Source: CAYLUN01 sp964386865 (GTDB lineage: Bacteria; Verrucomicrobiota; Kiritimatiellia; RFP12; UBA1067). From it: a DNA stretch of 64,000 bases. Below are positions 56,427 through 64,000 of the stretch, one piece after another (position 1 is the stretch's first letter; every line of letters begins with the position of its first letter). Location: the NCBI GenBank assembly GCA_964386865.1, contig CAYLUN010000001.1, positions 124,001 to 188,000 on the forward strand, written 5' to 3'. The notes under the pieces were generated by a model. That model was not told where the DNA came from and ran no database searches. It saw only the letters and a program-made list of their open reading frames with translations. A program made the translations under genes and the position numbers.

Positions 56427-57893
56427 ATGAGTTACCGCATCAGCCTGCTGGCGTGGGCCTGCGCCACGGCGCTCTTCGCGGCGCCGGAAATCAGAGTCGT
56501 ATTCCCCCCTGCCGGCGCAAGCGTGTCCGCAGACGGGCGCACGCACGTTCTCGGCTCGGTGAAGCCCGCCGGCGCGCCTCTTACCGTCAACGGCCAGACC
56601 GTCGCCGTCTGGCGCACGGGAGGCTTTGTCTGCATGACCCCTGCCGTGCCGGGCACCAACACGCTCGTCTTCCGGGCCGGCAAGACGGAGGTCCGGCACA
56701 GCTTTCGGGTGCCCTTCCCGCCGCCTCCCTGGGACGGCCGGAGCCTGCACGCCCGCGAGCCCCTGAAGCCGCTCGGCGTCTACACGGGCGAGGCCGTTCG
56801 TCTCGTCTGCGACGCGCCTGCCGGGAAGACGGTCCGGGCGCAGGTCGGCGAGCGCACCGTCACGCTTCAGCCTGCGAGCGGCGAGCCGACGCGCTACCTG
56901 GCGCAGGTCACCTTCGCCGCGCCGGTCGAAGCGGCGCCGGTCACCTTCTTCTGCGACGGGCTGCGCGACGCGCACGCCGACGCGCTCACCGCTCGCGCGG
57001 AGTGGCCCGCCGCGCGGGTCAGCGGCCGCTTGTTCGAGACCCGCGCACGCAGCGAGCCGGGCGAGGGCGACACGGTCGCCTTCCTGCCGCCCACGCTGCG
57101 CCTGCAGGGCGCGGGCTTCGCAGGCGGCCACACGCGCGTCTGGCTGGCCGGGATGCTGTGCTACGTTGAGACGAGCCTCGTCGCCGCAGAGCCCGCCCGG
57201 CCGAACCCGCCGCCACGCGACACCCCCATCCCCAACATCGGCGCCGGCTTCGGCCCCCACCCGCCCTCCCACCGCGCCCTTTCCTCCCTCCTCATCGTTC
57301 TCGACCCCGGGCACGGCCGCGACGCGTCCGGCGCCGTCGGCCCGTGCGGAGTCAAGGAGAAGTCCGTCGCGCTGCAGCAGGCCAAAGTCGTCAGGAGGGC
57401 GCTGGAGGCCGCCGGGGCGCGCGTGCAGCTTACGCGCGACTCCGACACGAACCCTGACCTGTACGCGCGGGCCGCTGTCGCCCACGCGGAGCGGGCCGAC
57501 GCCTTCATCTCCCTGCACTACAACGCCACGGTGCCGTCCACCGACCCGAGCCGCGTCCGCCACATCGCAACCTACTATTGGAACGACATCGGCGAAGGCC
57601 TCGCTCGCGCCGTCCACCCGCACCTCGCGCGGGCCACAGGCATTTCCGACAGCGGCGTCCGCCAGGCCAGTTTCGCGGTCTGCCGCAACCCGGCCGTGCC
57701 CTCTGTTCTGGTCGAACTGGACTTTATCACCGCGCCTGCAGGCGAAGAGGCCATCCAGTCCGCCGAGCGGCAGCGCCGCGTGGCTGACGCCGTCGTGGCC
57801 GGGGTTCGCGAGTGGCTCTCGCCGGCGCCAGCCCCCACCGCTCAGCCGCCCCGCTCTTCCCCACAGTCTTCACCATCCGAACAACACCGCTAA
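56427..57893 (+). CDS. N-acetylmuramoyl-L-alanine amidase (Amidase_3)
   Basis: A 488-residue cell-wall amidase cleaving the muramoyl-L-alanine bond. The signal peptide is short ('MSYRISLLAWACATALFAAP'). About 260 residues of beta-rich N-terminal sequence follow ('IRVVFPPAGASVSADGRTH', 'PLTVNGQTVAVWRTGGF'), possibly Ig-like wall-binding modules. The Amidase_3 domain has the zinc ligands in 'IVLDPGHGRDASG' (His), 'GVKEKSVAL' (Glu) and 'ISLHYNA' (His), plus the catalytic Glu in 'SVLVELDFIT'. A proline-rich C-terminal tail follows. It starts a plus-strand pair with the TPR-like gene 11 bp downstream. Confidence 0.9.
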   Translation: MSYRISLLAWACATALFAAPEIRVVFPPAGASVSADGRTHVLGSVKPAGAPLTVNGQTVAVWRTGGFVCMTPAVPGTNTLVFRAGKTEVRHSFRVPFPPPPWDGRSLHAREPLKPLGVYTGEAVRLVCDAPAGKTVRAQVGERTVTLQPASGEPTRYLAQVTFAAPVEAAPVTFFCDGLRDAHADALTARAEWPAARVSGRLFETRARSEPGEGDTVAFLPPTLRLQGAGFAGGHTRVWLAGMLCYVETSLVAAEPARPNPPPRDTPIPNIGAGFGPHPPSHRALSSLLIVLDPGHGRDASGAVGPCGVKEKSVALQQAKVVRRALEAAGARVQLTRDSDTNPDLYARAAVAHAERADAFISLHYNATVPSTDPSRVRHIATYYWNDIGEGLARAVHPHLARATGISDSGVRQASFAVCRNPAVPSVLVELDFITAPAGEEAIQSAERQRRVADAVVAGVREWLSPAPAPTAQPPRSSPQSSPSEQHR

Positions 57894-57904
57894 GGAGCCC
57901 GATC

Positions 57905-58768
57905 ATGATCATGCAAGACGCGACGACGGACGACGCAGCCAGCCAAGAGGAAGCCAGGCTCGCCCAGGCCTATCTGAGCCTTATTCACAAGGGGCTGACG
58001 CAGAAGAAGGCCACACCGCTCGTCCAGCGCAAGGAGTCGGAGGCCGACTACCGCGACGCGCTCGACGCTGCGACTGACGAGCACGAGTACGAGCTGCTCG
58101 TGCGTGCGACCTTGACGGATCCCGGCAACGCCGCCGCCCTGCTCGAACTGAAAGACTATTTCGACCTCACGTTGGAGGAGGATCTGATGGCCACGCGAGC
58201 GATCGTGACGATCGCCGCGAAGCGGCTAGGCAAGAAGGCCTTCAAGGACTACGCCGGACACTTCTGGAGCTTTCTTGAGACGCGCCCTTACATGCAGGCG
58301 CGGGCCGAGCTGGGAAGCCTGCTGAATGAGGCGGACATGACCGATTTGGCCACGGCTGAGTGGGCGGCGCTGATCGCCCTCAACCCCGTCGACGAGCAAG
58401 GCATCCGGTACGTCCTGCTGCCCTCCTACCTCCGGATCGGGCAAGCGGAGCAAGCCGCCAGCCTGCTGGCGCAATACGCCGACGAGGTCAACGCGAATGC
58501 CCTCCTCGCCTGGTGCCGCGTGCTCGAGCGCCTGCTCCAGAAGGATGAGCCTGGCGCAGCCGCCGCGCTCGCCGCCGCCCGCTTGGCCAACGGCTTCTCC
58601 GAGGCCTTCCTGTTGGGGCACCGCCAGCCGCCCAAAGATATTCCGGAGTCCTATGAGCCCGGCACGCGCGAAGAAGCGGGGTTTTTCGCCGACATCCTGT
58701 CAGAGGCGTGGGATCCGCACACGGACGCTCTGAAGTGGCTGTTTGCGCAGCCGAAGCCCCGCCGGTGA
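57905..58768 (+). CDS. TPR-like helical-repeat protein of unknown function
   Basis: A 287-residue acidic, alpha-helical protein. ATG 57905 is preceded by AAGGAG. The pattern 'FLETRPYMQARAELGSLLNE', 'TAEWAALIALNPVDEQGIRY', 'LLPSYLRIGQAEQAASLLAQ' is TPR-like and recalls ST7/'YLLLPCYL'-type bacterial proteins. No signal peptide or membrane segment is visible, so it is probably cytoplasmic. Its job and any link with the preceding amidase are unknown. The stop is 28 bp from that of the convergent lyase gene. Confidence 0.75.
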   Translation: MIMQDATTDDAASQEEARLAQAYLSLIHKGLTQKKATPLVQRKESEADYRDALDAATDEHEYELLVRATLTDPGNAAALLELKDYFDLTLEEDLMATRAIVTIAAKRLGKKAFKDYAGHFWSFLETRPYMQARAELGSLLNEADMTDLATAEWAALIALNPVDEQGIRYVLLPSYLRIGQAEQAASLLAQYADEVNANALLAWCRVLERLLQKDEPGAAAALAAARLANGFSEAFLLGHRQPPKDIPESYEPGTREEAGFFADILSEAWDPHTDALKWLFAQPKPRR

Positions 58769-58796
58769 GCGACGCGCGGCCCAGCGCCTCCGTCCT

Positions 58797-60839
58797 CTAG
58801 TTGCCCCCGCCGAACCGGTACGCCTTTTCCGTTCCGTCCGCGAACGTGACAGATAACTCGCGCGCGGACAGCCGCGCGCCTTTGACAGCGCGCGGGGCGG
58901 CTCCGGCCGCGCTCGGCGCGAGCGCATAGAGCGTCGTGGCCTTGCCCGCCGCCTGCTTGCGGTAGACCGCCGTGGGGATCGGACGGATGCCGCCGTAGCC
59001 CGACGACGAGTCGGGCAGCCAGCCTTGCACGGCCGGCTCCTTCTGCCCCTTTACGAGGGTCACGCCGTCCGCGCCGAATGCCGTCAGCGCCACGTTCGCC
59101 CCTTTGTTCAGCGTGGTGACCGCCAGGCCGTCCACACGAGCGTCCTCCGCGTCCAGGTGGAAGAGCGCCTCGTAGGTGTGCGGCAGTCCGTCCTTCGGCT
59201 CCAGCTCGTCCGCAACCACAAACAGGTCGGGCTTGACGAAGAAGACGTGGCGCGTGTGCCGGACGACGCGCGCCGCGTTCGTCCCCCAGCCTTCGTCATA
59301 GGTCGCCGCCGCATAGTCGTGCGTCAGCCCCGTCTCGAACGCCAGAGGCACGGGCGCCGTCACCACATAGGTCTCCTTGGGCTCCTTGCGCCGGTTCTGG
59401 TCGCCCCCGTCGACGAGTACCACGTTGTGCGCGCGGCTGCTCAGCACGTAACGCCGCCACTCGCTCGCGTCATACGTGTAGACGCCGCCCTCGACGAGCA
59501 GCGCCTTGCCGAACGCCGTCAGCGTCACGCCCAGCTTGTCTTCGTGCTGGTGGCCATACCCGAACGGCCCCGCGTCCATGCAGAGCCAGAGCGAGTCGCG
59601 ATCCCAGCCGCTGCGGAAGAGCACCTGGCCCGCGTACGGGAAGCGGTAGGACAGCGGAGCGGGCGGCTTACCCTCCTTGCCCCCGGTGGCGACCCAGCGG
59701 AAGTCGTCGCGCGCGGGGAAGAGCTTCGCCCCCATCTCCATCCAGCGCTCCATCGCGCCGGCGCCGGAGTCGTTCAGCGCGGGCGTCCGCCGCGTGGGCT
59801 GCATCGAGTAGAGGAAGTAGTCGAACATCCGCTCCATTTTCGCCGTGTACGCGCGGGCGACTTCGCAGCCCGTCAGCGGAGCCAGATTCACAGGCCCGAG
59901 GAAGTTCTGCACCGACACCCCGTGATAGCCCGGAGCAAGCTCCACCTGCGCGCCGTCGGGATAGACCTGGATATCCAGCTCCGCGCCGAGCCGCTCCAGC
60001 GCCGTCTGCCGCCAGAGCGCCGCATCCCTGAACTCCGGAAAGAGCGCGCCCACATGATAGAGCCCGTTGGCCTCCATCGTCAGCCAGTTGCCGCCCGTCT
60101 TGAACTGCATCAGGTAGAGCGCGTGCTCCGCGAAGCTCTTGAGAAACAGCGTCAGCGCCTCGTCGTCCACCGCTTTCGAAGCAAGGACGAGGTGGTAAAC
60201 CTCTGGCCACACAGAGCCGGTGCGGATGCCCGCCTCGATCGTGCGCCAGCGCGAAAACGCCTTGTTGTCGGCCTTCGCCGGCACGGGGCAGTCCCGCACC
60301 CAGCTTCTAAGCTCGCGCACGAACTCGGCCGCATATTTCTCGTCGCCGGTGGCGTAGAAGGCGCGACCCAGATCCACCCACGTCGAGTGGCGGCTGAGCT
60401 GCCACGTCCACTCGTGGTTTCGCGGCCACTTCGAGCCGGGCTGGGTCGTGGGGTTGAACGACCAGTCGATCGTGTCGCCGAACGCCCACTCGATGCCGAT
60501 GCTGGAGAGTTGGTGCAGGAGGGCCTTCTCGGCCTTCGCCACGTTCGGCTTCCGCTCGCGCCCGACGGCCTTCGGGTCGAACGTCCAGTGCGGCTCCGTG
60601 CGACTCCGCAGGTGCTCCGCGAACGCGTGTTTCGCGGCAGCCCAATCCTGCTTAGCCGCCGCCTCGCGCACAGCCGACAGGTCGGCCCGCTCCAGGTCGA
60701 CCATCGAGAACAATTTCGCGTCGGTCAGACGCGGGCCAGCCGCGGGCGCCCTCACGCCTTCCGCCCCCCAGGCGATCAACCGCCCCGCGAATAACACCGT
60801 AACCAGACACAGGCACACCGGCTTCAAAATGACACGCAT
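58797..60839 (-). CDS. Secreted heparinase II/III-family polysaccharide lyase
   Basis: A 680-residue protein. ATG 60839 has GGAAGGGG upstream and begins a signal peptide ('MRVILKPVCLCLVTVLFAGR'); the frame extends 76 codons further only because it runs toward the palindromic repeat. Residues ~70-380 form the alpha/alpha toroid ('WTWQLSRHSTWVDLGRAFYA', 'GGNWLTMEANGLYHVGALFP', 'VELAPGYHGVSVQNF'). From ~400 comes the beta-sandwich heparinase II/III domain ('HQHEDKLGVTLTAFGKALLV', 'SSRAHNVVLVDGGDQNRR'). Asn, His and Tyr in these motifs are the expected lyase residues. Likely substrates are uronic-acid polysaccharides such as heparin-like glycosaminoglycans or alginate. No sulfatase lies adjacent. 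Confidence 0.88.
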   Translation of the reverse strand: MRVILKPVCLCLVTVLFAGRLIAWGAEGVRAPAAGPRLTDAKLFSMVDLERADLSAVREAAAKQDWAAAKHAFAEHLRSRTEPHWTFDPKAVGRERKPNVAKAEKALLHQLSSIGIEWAFGDTIDWSFNPTTQPGSKWPRNHEWTWQLSRHSTWVDLGRAFYATGDEKYAAEFVRELRSWVRDCPVPAKADNKAFSRWRTIEAGIRTGSVWPEVYHLVLASKAVDDEALTLFLKSFAEHALYLMQFKTGGNWLTMEANGLYHVGALFPEFRDAALWRQTALERLGAELDIQVYPDGAQVELAPGYHGVSVQNFLGPVNLAPLTGCEVARAYTAKMERMFDYFLYSMQPTRRTPALNDSGAGAMERWMEMGAKLFPARDDFRWVATGGKEGKPPAPLSYRFPYAGQVLFRSGWDRDSLWLCMDAGPFGYGHQHEDKLGVTLTAFGKALLVEGGVYTYDASEWRRYVLSSRAHNVVLVDGGDQNRRKEPKETYVVTAPVPLAFETGLTHDYAAATYDEGWGTNAARVVRHTRHVFFVKPDLFVVADELEPKDGLPHTYEALFHLDAEDARVDGLAVTTLNKGANVALTAFGADGVTLVKGQKEPAVQGWLPDSSSGYGGIRPIPTAVYRKQAAGKATTLYALAPSAAGAAPRAVKGARLSARELSVTFADGTEKAYRFGGGN

Positions 60840-60942
60840 GTTTCGCCCCTTCCATGTGCTGACACAACGCCCGTGCACCGAAAACGTCGGCCACACATGA
60901 ACTGTTCCATATTCGCGCCGCCAGATCAAGGGGGAACGCGAG

Positions 60943-61101
60943 CGTAATCGGGTGGTGACGGGTGGTGCGAGGATTATCGCGTTTCGGATGACCGTAGGCT
61001 TAGGGAGGGGCAAGCGTCTGCTTGCCCGGACGAGCAGACGCTCGTCCCGTGCCTTCACGTCCAACACACGTCAGATTCGCGAGAGCCCGTCAACCGATTA
61101 C
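60943..61101 (-). mobile_element. 159-bp palindromic MITE-like element, copy B
   Basis: The reverse complement of copy A at 23863-24021 with the same length. It has two adjacent perfect hairpins: GGGCAAGC/GCTTGCCC (61008-61027) and GACGAGC/GCTCGTC (61029-61046), with complementary loops GTCT and AGAC. AACGCGAG flanks it on both sides (60935-60942 and 61102-61109), an apparently intact 8-bp target duplication. Confidence 0.85.
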
Positions 61102-61141
61102 AACGCGAGAGCCCGATCACCCGAAGCCTCACAAGAAGCAA

Positions 61142-61171
61142 AAAGGGCCGGAGGTCGCCCTCCGGCCCTTT
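61142..61171 (-). terminator. Rho-independent terminator of the carboxyltransferase gene
   Basis: A perfect 13-bp stem AAAGGGCCGGAGG / CCTCCGGCCCTTT with a 4-nt loop. Read on the minus strand it ends in TTTTT, 30 bp past the stop codon at 61202. Confidence 0.9.
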
Positions 61172-61201
61172 CTCGCATCGCGCTGTTCTACGGAACGCGT
61201 C

Positions 61202-63100
61202 CTAGTACTGAACGACGCACAGCGGCTGGCCCTTGGCCACCACCGCGCCGTGCTCGACGAGGAACTTCACCACCGTCAGAGGCTTGTCCGCCTTGATCTG
61301 GTTGAAGAGCTTCATCGCTTCGACAATGAAGAGCGGGTCGCCCGCCTTCACGCTGTCGCCGTCCTTGGCCAGCTCCGGCTTGCCCGGCCCCGGCGAGCGG
61401 TAGAAGGTGCCGTTCAGCGGCGCGTTGATCGTCGGCCCGGCAACGGCTTCGGCCTTCTTCGGCTCCGGCGCGGCAGCCGCCGCAGCCGTGGGAGCGGCAG
61501 GCGCGGACACCGGCAGATCCGGCAGCGCGGTCGGCATGGAGCCTGCCGCGAAGCCCAGACGGCTTGCGAGGCCCGCGACCAGCTTGCCGATCTCCGCGAA
61601 CTTCAGCGTCTCGTCGGACGGCGCCGGCGCGGCGGCCTGCTGACCTCCGGCCTCCGCCTTCTTCTGCACGCCCGCGCCCTCGAGGTCGGCGGGGATCGGG
61701 TCGCGCTGCTCAGCCGGCTTGGCGCGCCACTTGAAGTAGCCCAGCGCCACCTCGGGGAAGAGGCAGTACGAGAGGATATCCTCCTCCTTCTGGAGCAGCT
61801 TGGGGTCGATCTGCGCGGCCGCGTCGGCCAAGCCCGGCTTGAGCAGATCCGCCGGGCGGCAGGTCACCGGCTTCTCGCCGTTCAGAATCTGCTTCGACAG
61901 CTTGGCGTCGATCGCCGCGGGCGACCGGCCGTAAAGGCCCTTCACGTAGTCGCGGGTCTCCTGCGTCACCATCTCGTAGCGCTTGCCGGCCAGCACGTTC
62001 AGCACGGCCTGCACGCCCACGATCTGGCTCGTCGGCGTGACGAGCGGAGGGAAGCCCATGTCCGCACGCGTGCGAGGCAGCTCTTCCAGCACCTCGGGCA
62101 GACGATCCAGCGCGCCCTGCTGCTGGAGCTGCGATCGCAGGTTGGAGATCATCCCGCCGGGGATGTGGTGCTCCAGCACGTCAGCGTCCACCGACTCGCC
62201 AAGTCCGGTCGAGGGCTCGCGCACCTTCTTGAGCGTCTTGAAATGGGCGTTGGCCTTGGCCACCATCTTGTGGTCCAAACCCGGCGCGTAGCCCTCCGCC
62301 TCGAGGATCGCCACCAGCGTTTCGGTGGGCGGCTGCGACGAGAACCCGGACATGGTGGAGACCGCGGTGTCGATCGCGCCCGCGCCGGCCTTGACGGCCG
62401 AGAGGTACATGGCGACGGCCATGCCGCTGGTCATGTGCGAGTGCACCTGCACCGGCACCTTGACGGCCTTGACGAGCGCCGCGATCAGCGAGGTGGCTGC
62501 GGCGGGGCTCAGGATGCCGGCCATGTCCTTGATACAAAGCGTGTCGATGCCCATCGCCACCTGCTCCTTGGCGATGGCGACAAAGTTTTCGACCGTGTGC
62601 ACGGGGCTGTACGTGTAGCAGATCGTGCCCTGCGCGTGGCCGCCATACTTCTTGACGGCCTTGATGGCCTTCTCGAGGTTGCGCGTGTCGTTCAGCGCGT
62701 CGAAGATGCGGAAGATGTCCATGCCGTTTTCGCACGCCAGCGCGATGAAGCGCTCGACCACATCGTCCGGATAATTCTTGTAGCCGAGGATGTTCTGCCC
62801 GCGCAGCAGCATCTGCAGCGGGGTCTTCTTGCAGACCGACTTGAGCTGGCGCAGACGCTCCCACGGGTTCTCGCGCAGGAAGCGGAGGCAGACGTCGAAC
62901 GTCGCACCGCCCCAGCACTCGAGCGAGTAATAGCCGGCTGCGTCGACCTCCGAGGCGATCGCCAGGATGTCGTCCGTACGCATGCGCGTCGCCCACAAGG
63001 ACTGATGCGCGTCGCGCAACGTGGTGTCGGTGATGCGCACGCGCGGCTTCGCGGCCACGGCTGCGGCTGCCGTCTTCTTCGTGTCAGTTTGTTTCTTCAT
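61202..63100 (-). CDS. Biotin-dependent carboxyltransferase (pyruvate carboxylase subunit B / oxaloacetate decarboxylase alpha type)
   Basis: A 632-residue protein. ATG 63100 has GGAG about 12 nt upstream. Residues ~20-290 form the HMGL-like TIM barrel with 'ITDTTLRDAHQSLWATRMRT' (metal and substrate site), 'LECWGGATFDVCLRFL' and 'VQVHSHMTSGMAVAMYL' (metal His). The PYC/OADA conserved domain follows to ~480. After a Pro/Ala linker comes a biotinyl domain with 'IVEAMKLFNQIKAD'; the Lys of EAMKL (about residue 594) is the biotin site. The biotinyl part, with 'LNGTFYRSPGPGKPEL', looks like AccB rather than the usual OadA form. The partner could be a biotin carboxylase (PycA) or an OadB pump; neither is in the window. 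Monocistronic with a strong terminator. Confidence 0.88.
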   Translation of the reverse strand: MKKQTDTKKTAAAAVAAKPRVRITDTTLRDAHQSLWATRMRTDDILAIASEVDAAGYYSLECWGGATFDVCLRFLRENPWERLRQLKSVCKKTPLQMLLRGQNILGYKNYPDDVVERFIALACENGMDIFRIFDALNDTRNLEKAIKAVKKYGGHAQGTICYTYSPVHTVENFVAIAKEQVAMGIDTLCIKDMAGILSPAAATSLIAALVKAVKVPVQVHSHMTSGMAVAMYLSAVKAGAGAIDTAVSTMSGFSSQPPTETLVAILEAEGYAPGLDHKMVAKANAHFKTLKKVREPSTGLGESVDADVLEHHIPGGMISNLRSQLQQQGALDRLPEVLEELPRTRADMGFPPLVTPTSQIVGVQAVLNVLAGKRYEMVTQETRDYVKGLYGRSPAAIDAKLSKQILNGEKPVTCRPADLLKPGLADAAAQIDPKLLQKEEDILSYCLFPEVALGYFKWRAKPAEQRDPIPADLEGAGVQKKAEAGGQQAAAPAPSDETLKFAEIGKLVAGLASRLGFAAGSMPTALPDLPVSAPAAPTAAAAAAPEPKKAEAVAGPTINAPLNGTFYRSPGPGKPELAKDGDSVKAGDPLFIVEAMKLFNQIKADKPLTVVKFLVEHGAVVAKGQPLCVVQY

Positions 63101-63230
63101 AAAGGGTACTTCTCCATAGGTCAAGACAGGGGCGTATTGTGACATTTTTGGGGCAAATGTCACGCCTGATTTTTTCTCGTCGCGCCGGCCGCCCTCGCGC
63201 GCCGAAACCGCCCGGCCGGTGAAATCCGGA

Positions 63231-63259
63231 TTGGCAAAACAGGCGTTAAAGAGTACGCT
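63231..63259 (+). promoter_or_regulatory. Putative promoter of the thioredoxin-like gene
   Basis: TTGGCA (63231-63236), 17 nt, TACGCT (63254-63259). It is about 47 nt before the ATG at 63306, which has GAAGGA just upstream. The -10 box is weak. Confidence 0.4.
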
Positions 63260-63305
63260 ATGCCCGTCTCGTGTTAGTCTTCTCACAGCCAAGCGAAGGA
63301 ACTGC

Positions 63306-64000
63306 ATGAAAAAGTGGATCGTCCCCGTGTGCGCGTTCGTGGTTCTTGCGTCGAGCGCTCACGCTGCCGAAAAGCCGGCCATCGACGGCGCCGCGCCGGG
63401 TGAATGGACTATGGATATCGAAGCCGCCCGAAAGGTCGCAGCCGAGAAGAAGCTGCCGCTCTTGCTGAATTTCACGGGCTCAGACTGGTGCGGCTGGTGC
63501 AAGCTCATGGACAAGCAGGTGTTCTCCCAGGCCGCCTGGCAGGCCTACGTGAAGCCGAACGTGATGCTGGTCTGGATCGATTTTCCAAACGACAAGACGC
63601 TGGTGCCCGAGAAGTACGTCGCCCGAAACAAGTCGCTTTCCGAACAGTACGACGTGGAGGGCTACCCCGCCTACGTGATCCTAGACGACGACGGCATAAC
63701 CCGGCTCGGGCAACTCGGAGCGGATCGCGACAGTACGCCCGAGGTGTTCATCGCCAAGCTGAAGGCGGTCCTGGAGAGCCGCGCCTCCGCCGTGGACGCC
63801 CTGTTGAAAAGCATGCCGGCAGAGTCCGCGCAGGAGTACCGTGCCACGGCTAAACAGCTGGACGCGGCGCGGAGCGAGCTGAAGGCGCTGGAGACGTCCT
63901 ACGAGAAGAAGAGCGAGGAACTCCACGCGGCGATCGAGAAGCAGGAGAAGCGGCTGGCGACGCTCCGCGTGGAGGCTCGGCTGTCCAAGCTGACCCAGGA
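63306..64000 (+). CDS. Secreted thioredoxin-like protein (3' partial)
   Basis: At least 231 residues; the frame is open at the right edge. ATG 63306 follows GAAGGA. A signal peptide ('MKKWIVPVCAFVVLASSAHA') is followed by a thioredoxin fold of the Thioredoxin_7/DsbD-gamma type with the redox motif 'SDWCGWCKLMDKQVF' (CGWC) and 'LSEQYDVEGYPAYVILDDDG' containing the cis-proline. The C-terminal part from about residue 160 is a charged helix with heptad character ('KALETSYEKKSEELHAAIEK'), probably a coiled coil. A periplasmic disulfide reductase or isomerase role is likely; the coiled coil might oligomerise it. Confidence 0.85.
   Translation, partial: MKKWIVPVCAFVVLASSAHAAEKPAIDGAAPGEWTMDIEAARKVAAEKKLPLLLNFTGSDWCGWCKLMDKQVFSQAAWQAYVKPNVMLVWIDFPNDKTLVPEKYVARNKSLSEQYDVEGYPAYVILDDDGITRLGQLGADRDSTPEVFIAKLKAVLESRASAVDALLKSMPAESAQEYRATAKQLDAARSELKALETSYEKKSEELHAAIEKQEKRLATLRVEARLSKLTQ

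Noticed and set aside
60840..61067. 76-codon N-terminal extension of the heparinase-type lyase
   Set aside because: It runs through the MITE-like element and precedes a convincing signal peptide with its own ribosome-binding site at 60839.
1..64000. tRNA or rRNA genes, prophage, defence islands and biosynthetic clusters
   Set aside because: Scanning both strands gave no recognisable tRNA cloverleaf, rRNA motif, integrase, toxin-antitoxin, restriction or CRISPR-Cas gene.

Overview
The window is GC-rich bacterial chromosome, most likely from the PVC superphylum. Kiritimatiellota is my best guess, with Lentisphaerota or Verrucomicrobiota as alternatives. The inference rests on giant secreted DUF11/MBG, LTD-CotH-PATR and GEVED proteins with short 'FYRL' C-termini, a heparinase II/III-type lyase, a propeller-type sensor kinase, and ordinary Gram-negative housekeeping genes (Mla transport, rplU-rpmA-obgE, recN). 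I saw no rRNA, tRNA, CRISPR array, insertion-sequence transposase or phage gene.

Region 1 (1-34.4 kb) is a surface/secreted giant-protein locus. An 18-kb plus-strand gene, open at the left edge, carries about 22 DUF11 modules, three LamG-like modules, an exactly periodic MBG array (675-bp unit, 1350-bp higher-order unit) and C-terminal calcium-binding repeats. Facing it on the minus strand are two paralogous multidomain proteins (galactose-binding-like modules, lamin-tail domain, CotH kinase, autotransporter-type beta repeats) with a five-GEVED protein between them. The first paralogue is cut by a 100-N gap whose two edges carry the same 55 bp, which looks like an assembler overlap. The GEVED segment lies between ~116-bp direct repeats left from a paralogue 3' end plus promoter.

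Region 2 (34.4-47.8 kb) is minus-strand housekeeping: a hybrid sensor histidine kinase, then the run argF - pyrB - a WPLF-repeat secreted protein - mlaE - mlaF - mlaD - dus with tight overlaps, then a sugar isomerase/epimerase and rplU-rpmA-obgE. The WPLF-repeat gene is translationally coupled to the lipid-transport permease and is a candidate partner of that system.

Region 3 (48-53.3 kb, plus strand) is a coupled envelope operon: a CBM-like secreted protein with a near-consensus promoter placed for a leaderless mRNA, an O-antigen ligase/polymerase, a fused acyltransferase-GNAT (OlsF-like) enzyme, and recN.

Region 4 (53.4-64 kb) holds an amidohydrolase, a GNAT protein, a cell-wall amidase, a TPR-like protein, a heparinase II/III-type lyase, a biotin-dependent carboxyltransferase (PycB/OadA type) with a strong terminator, and the start of a secreted thioredoxin-like gene.

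Small palindromic elements sit between genes: a 159-bp element with terminal inverted repeats and putative 8-bp target duplications (two copies, opposite orientation), a 135-bp snapback palindrome, and a 240-bp insert flanked by a 10-bp direct repeat.
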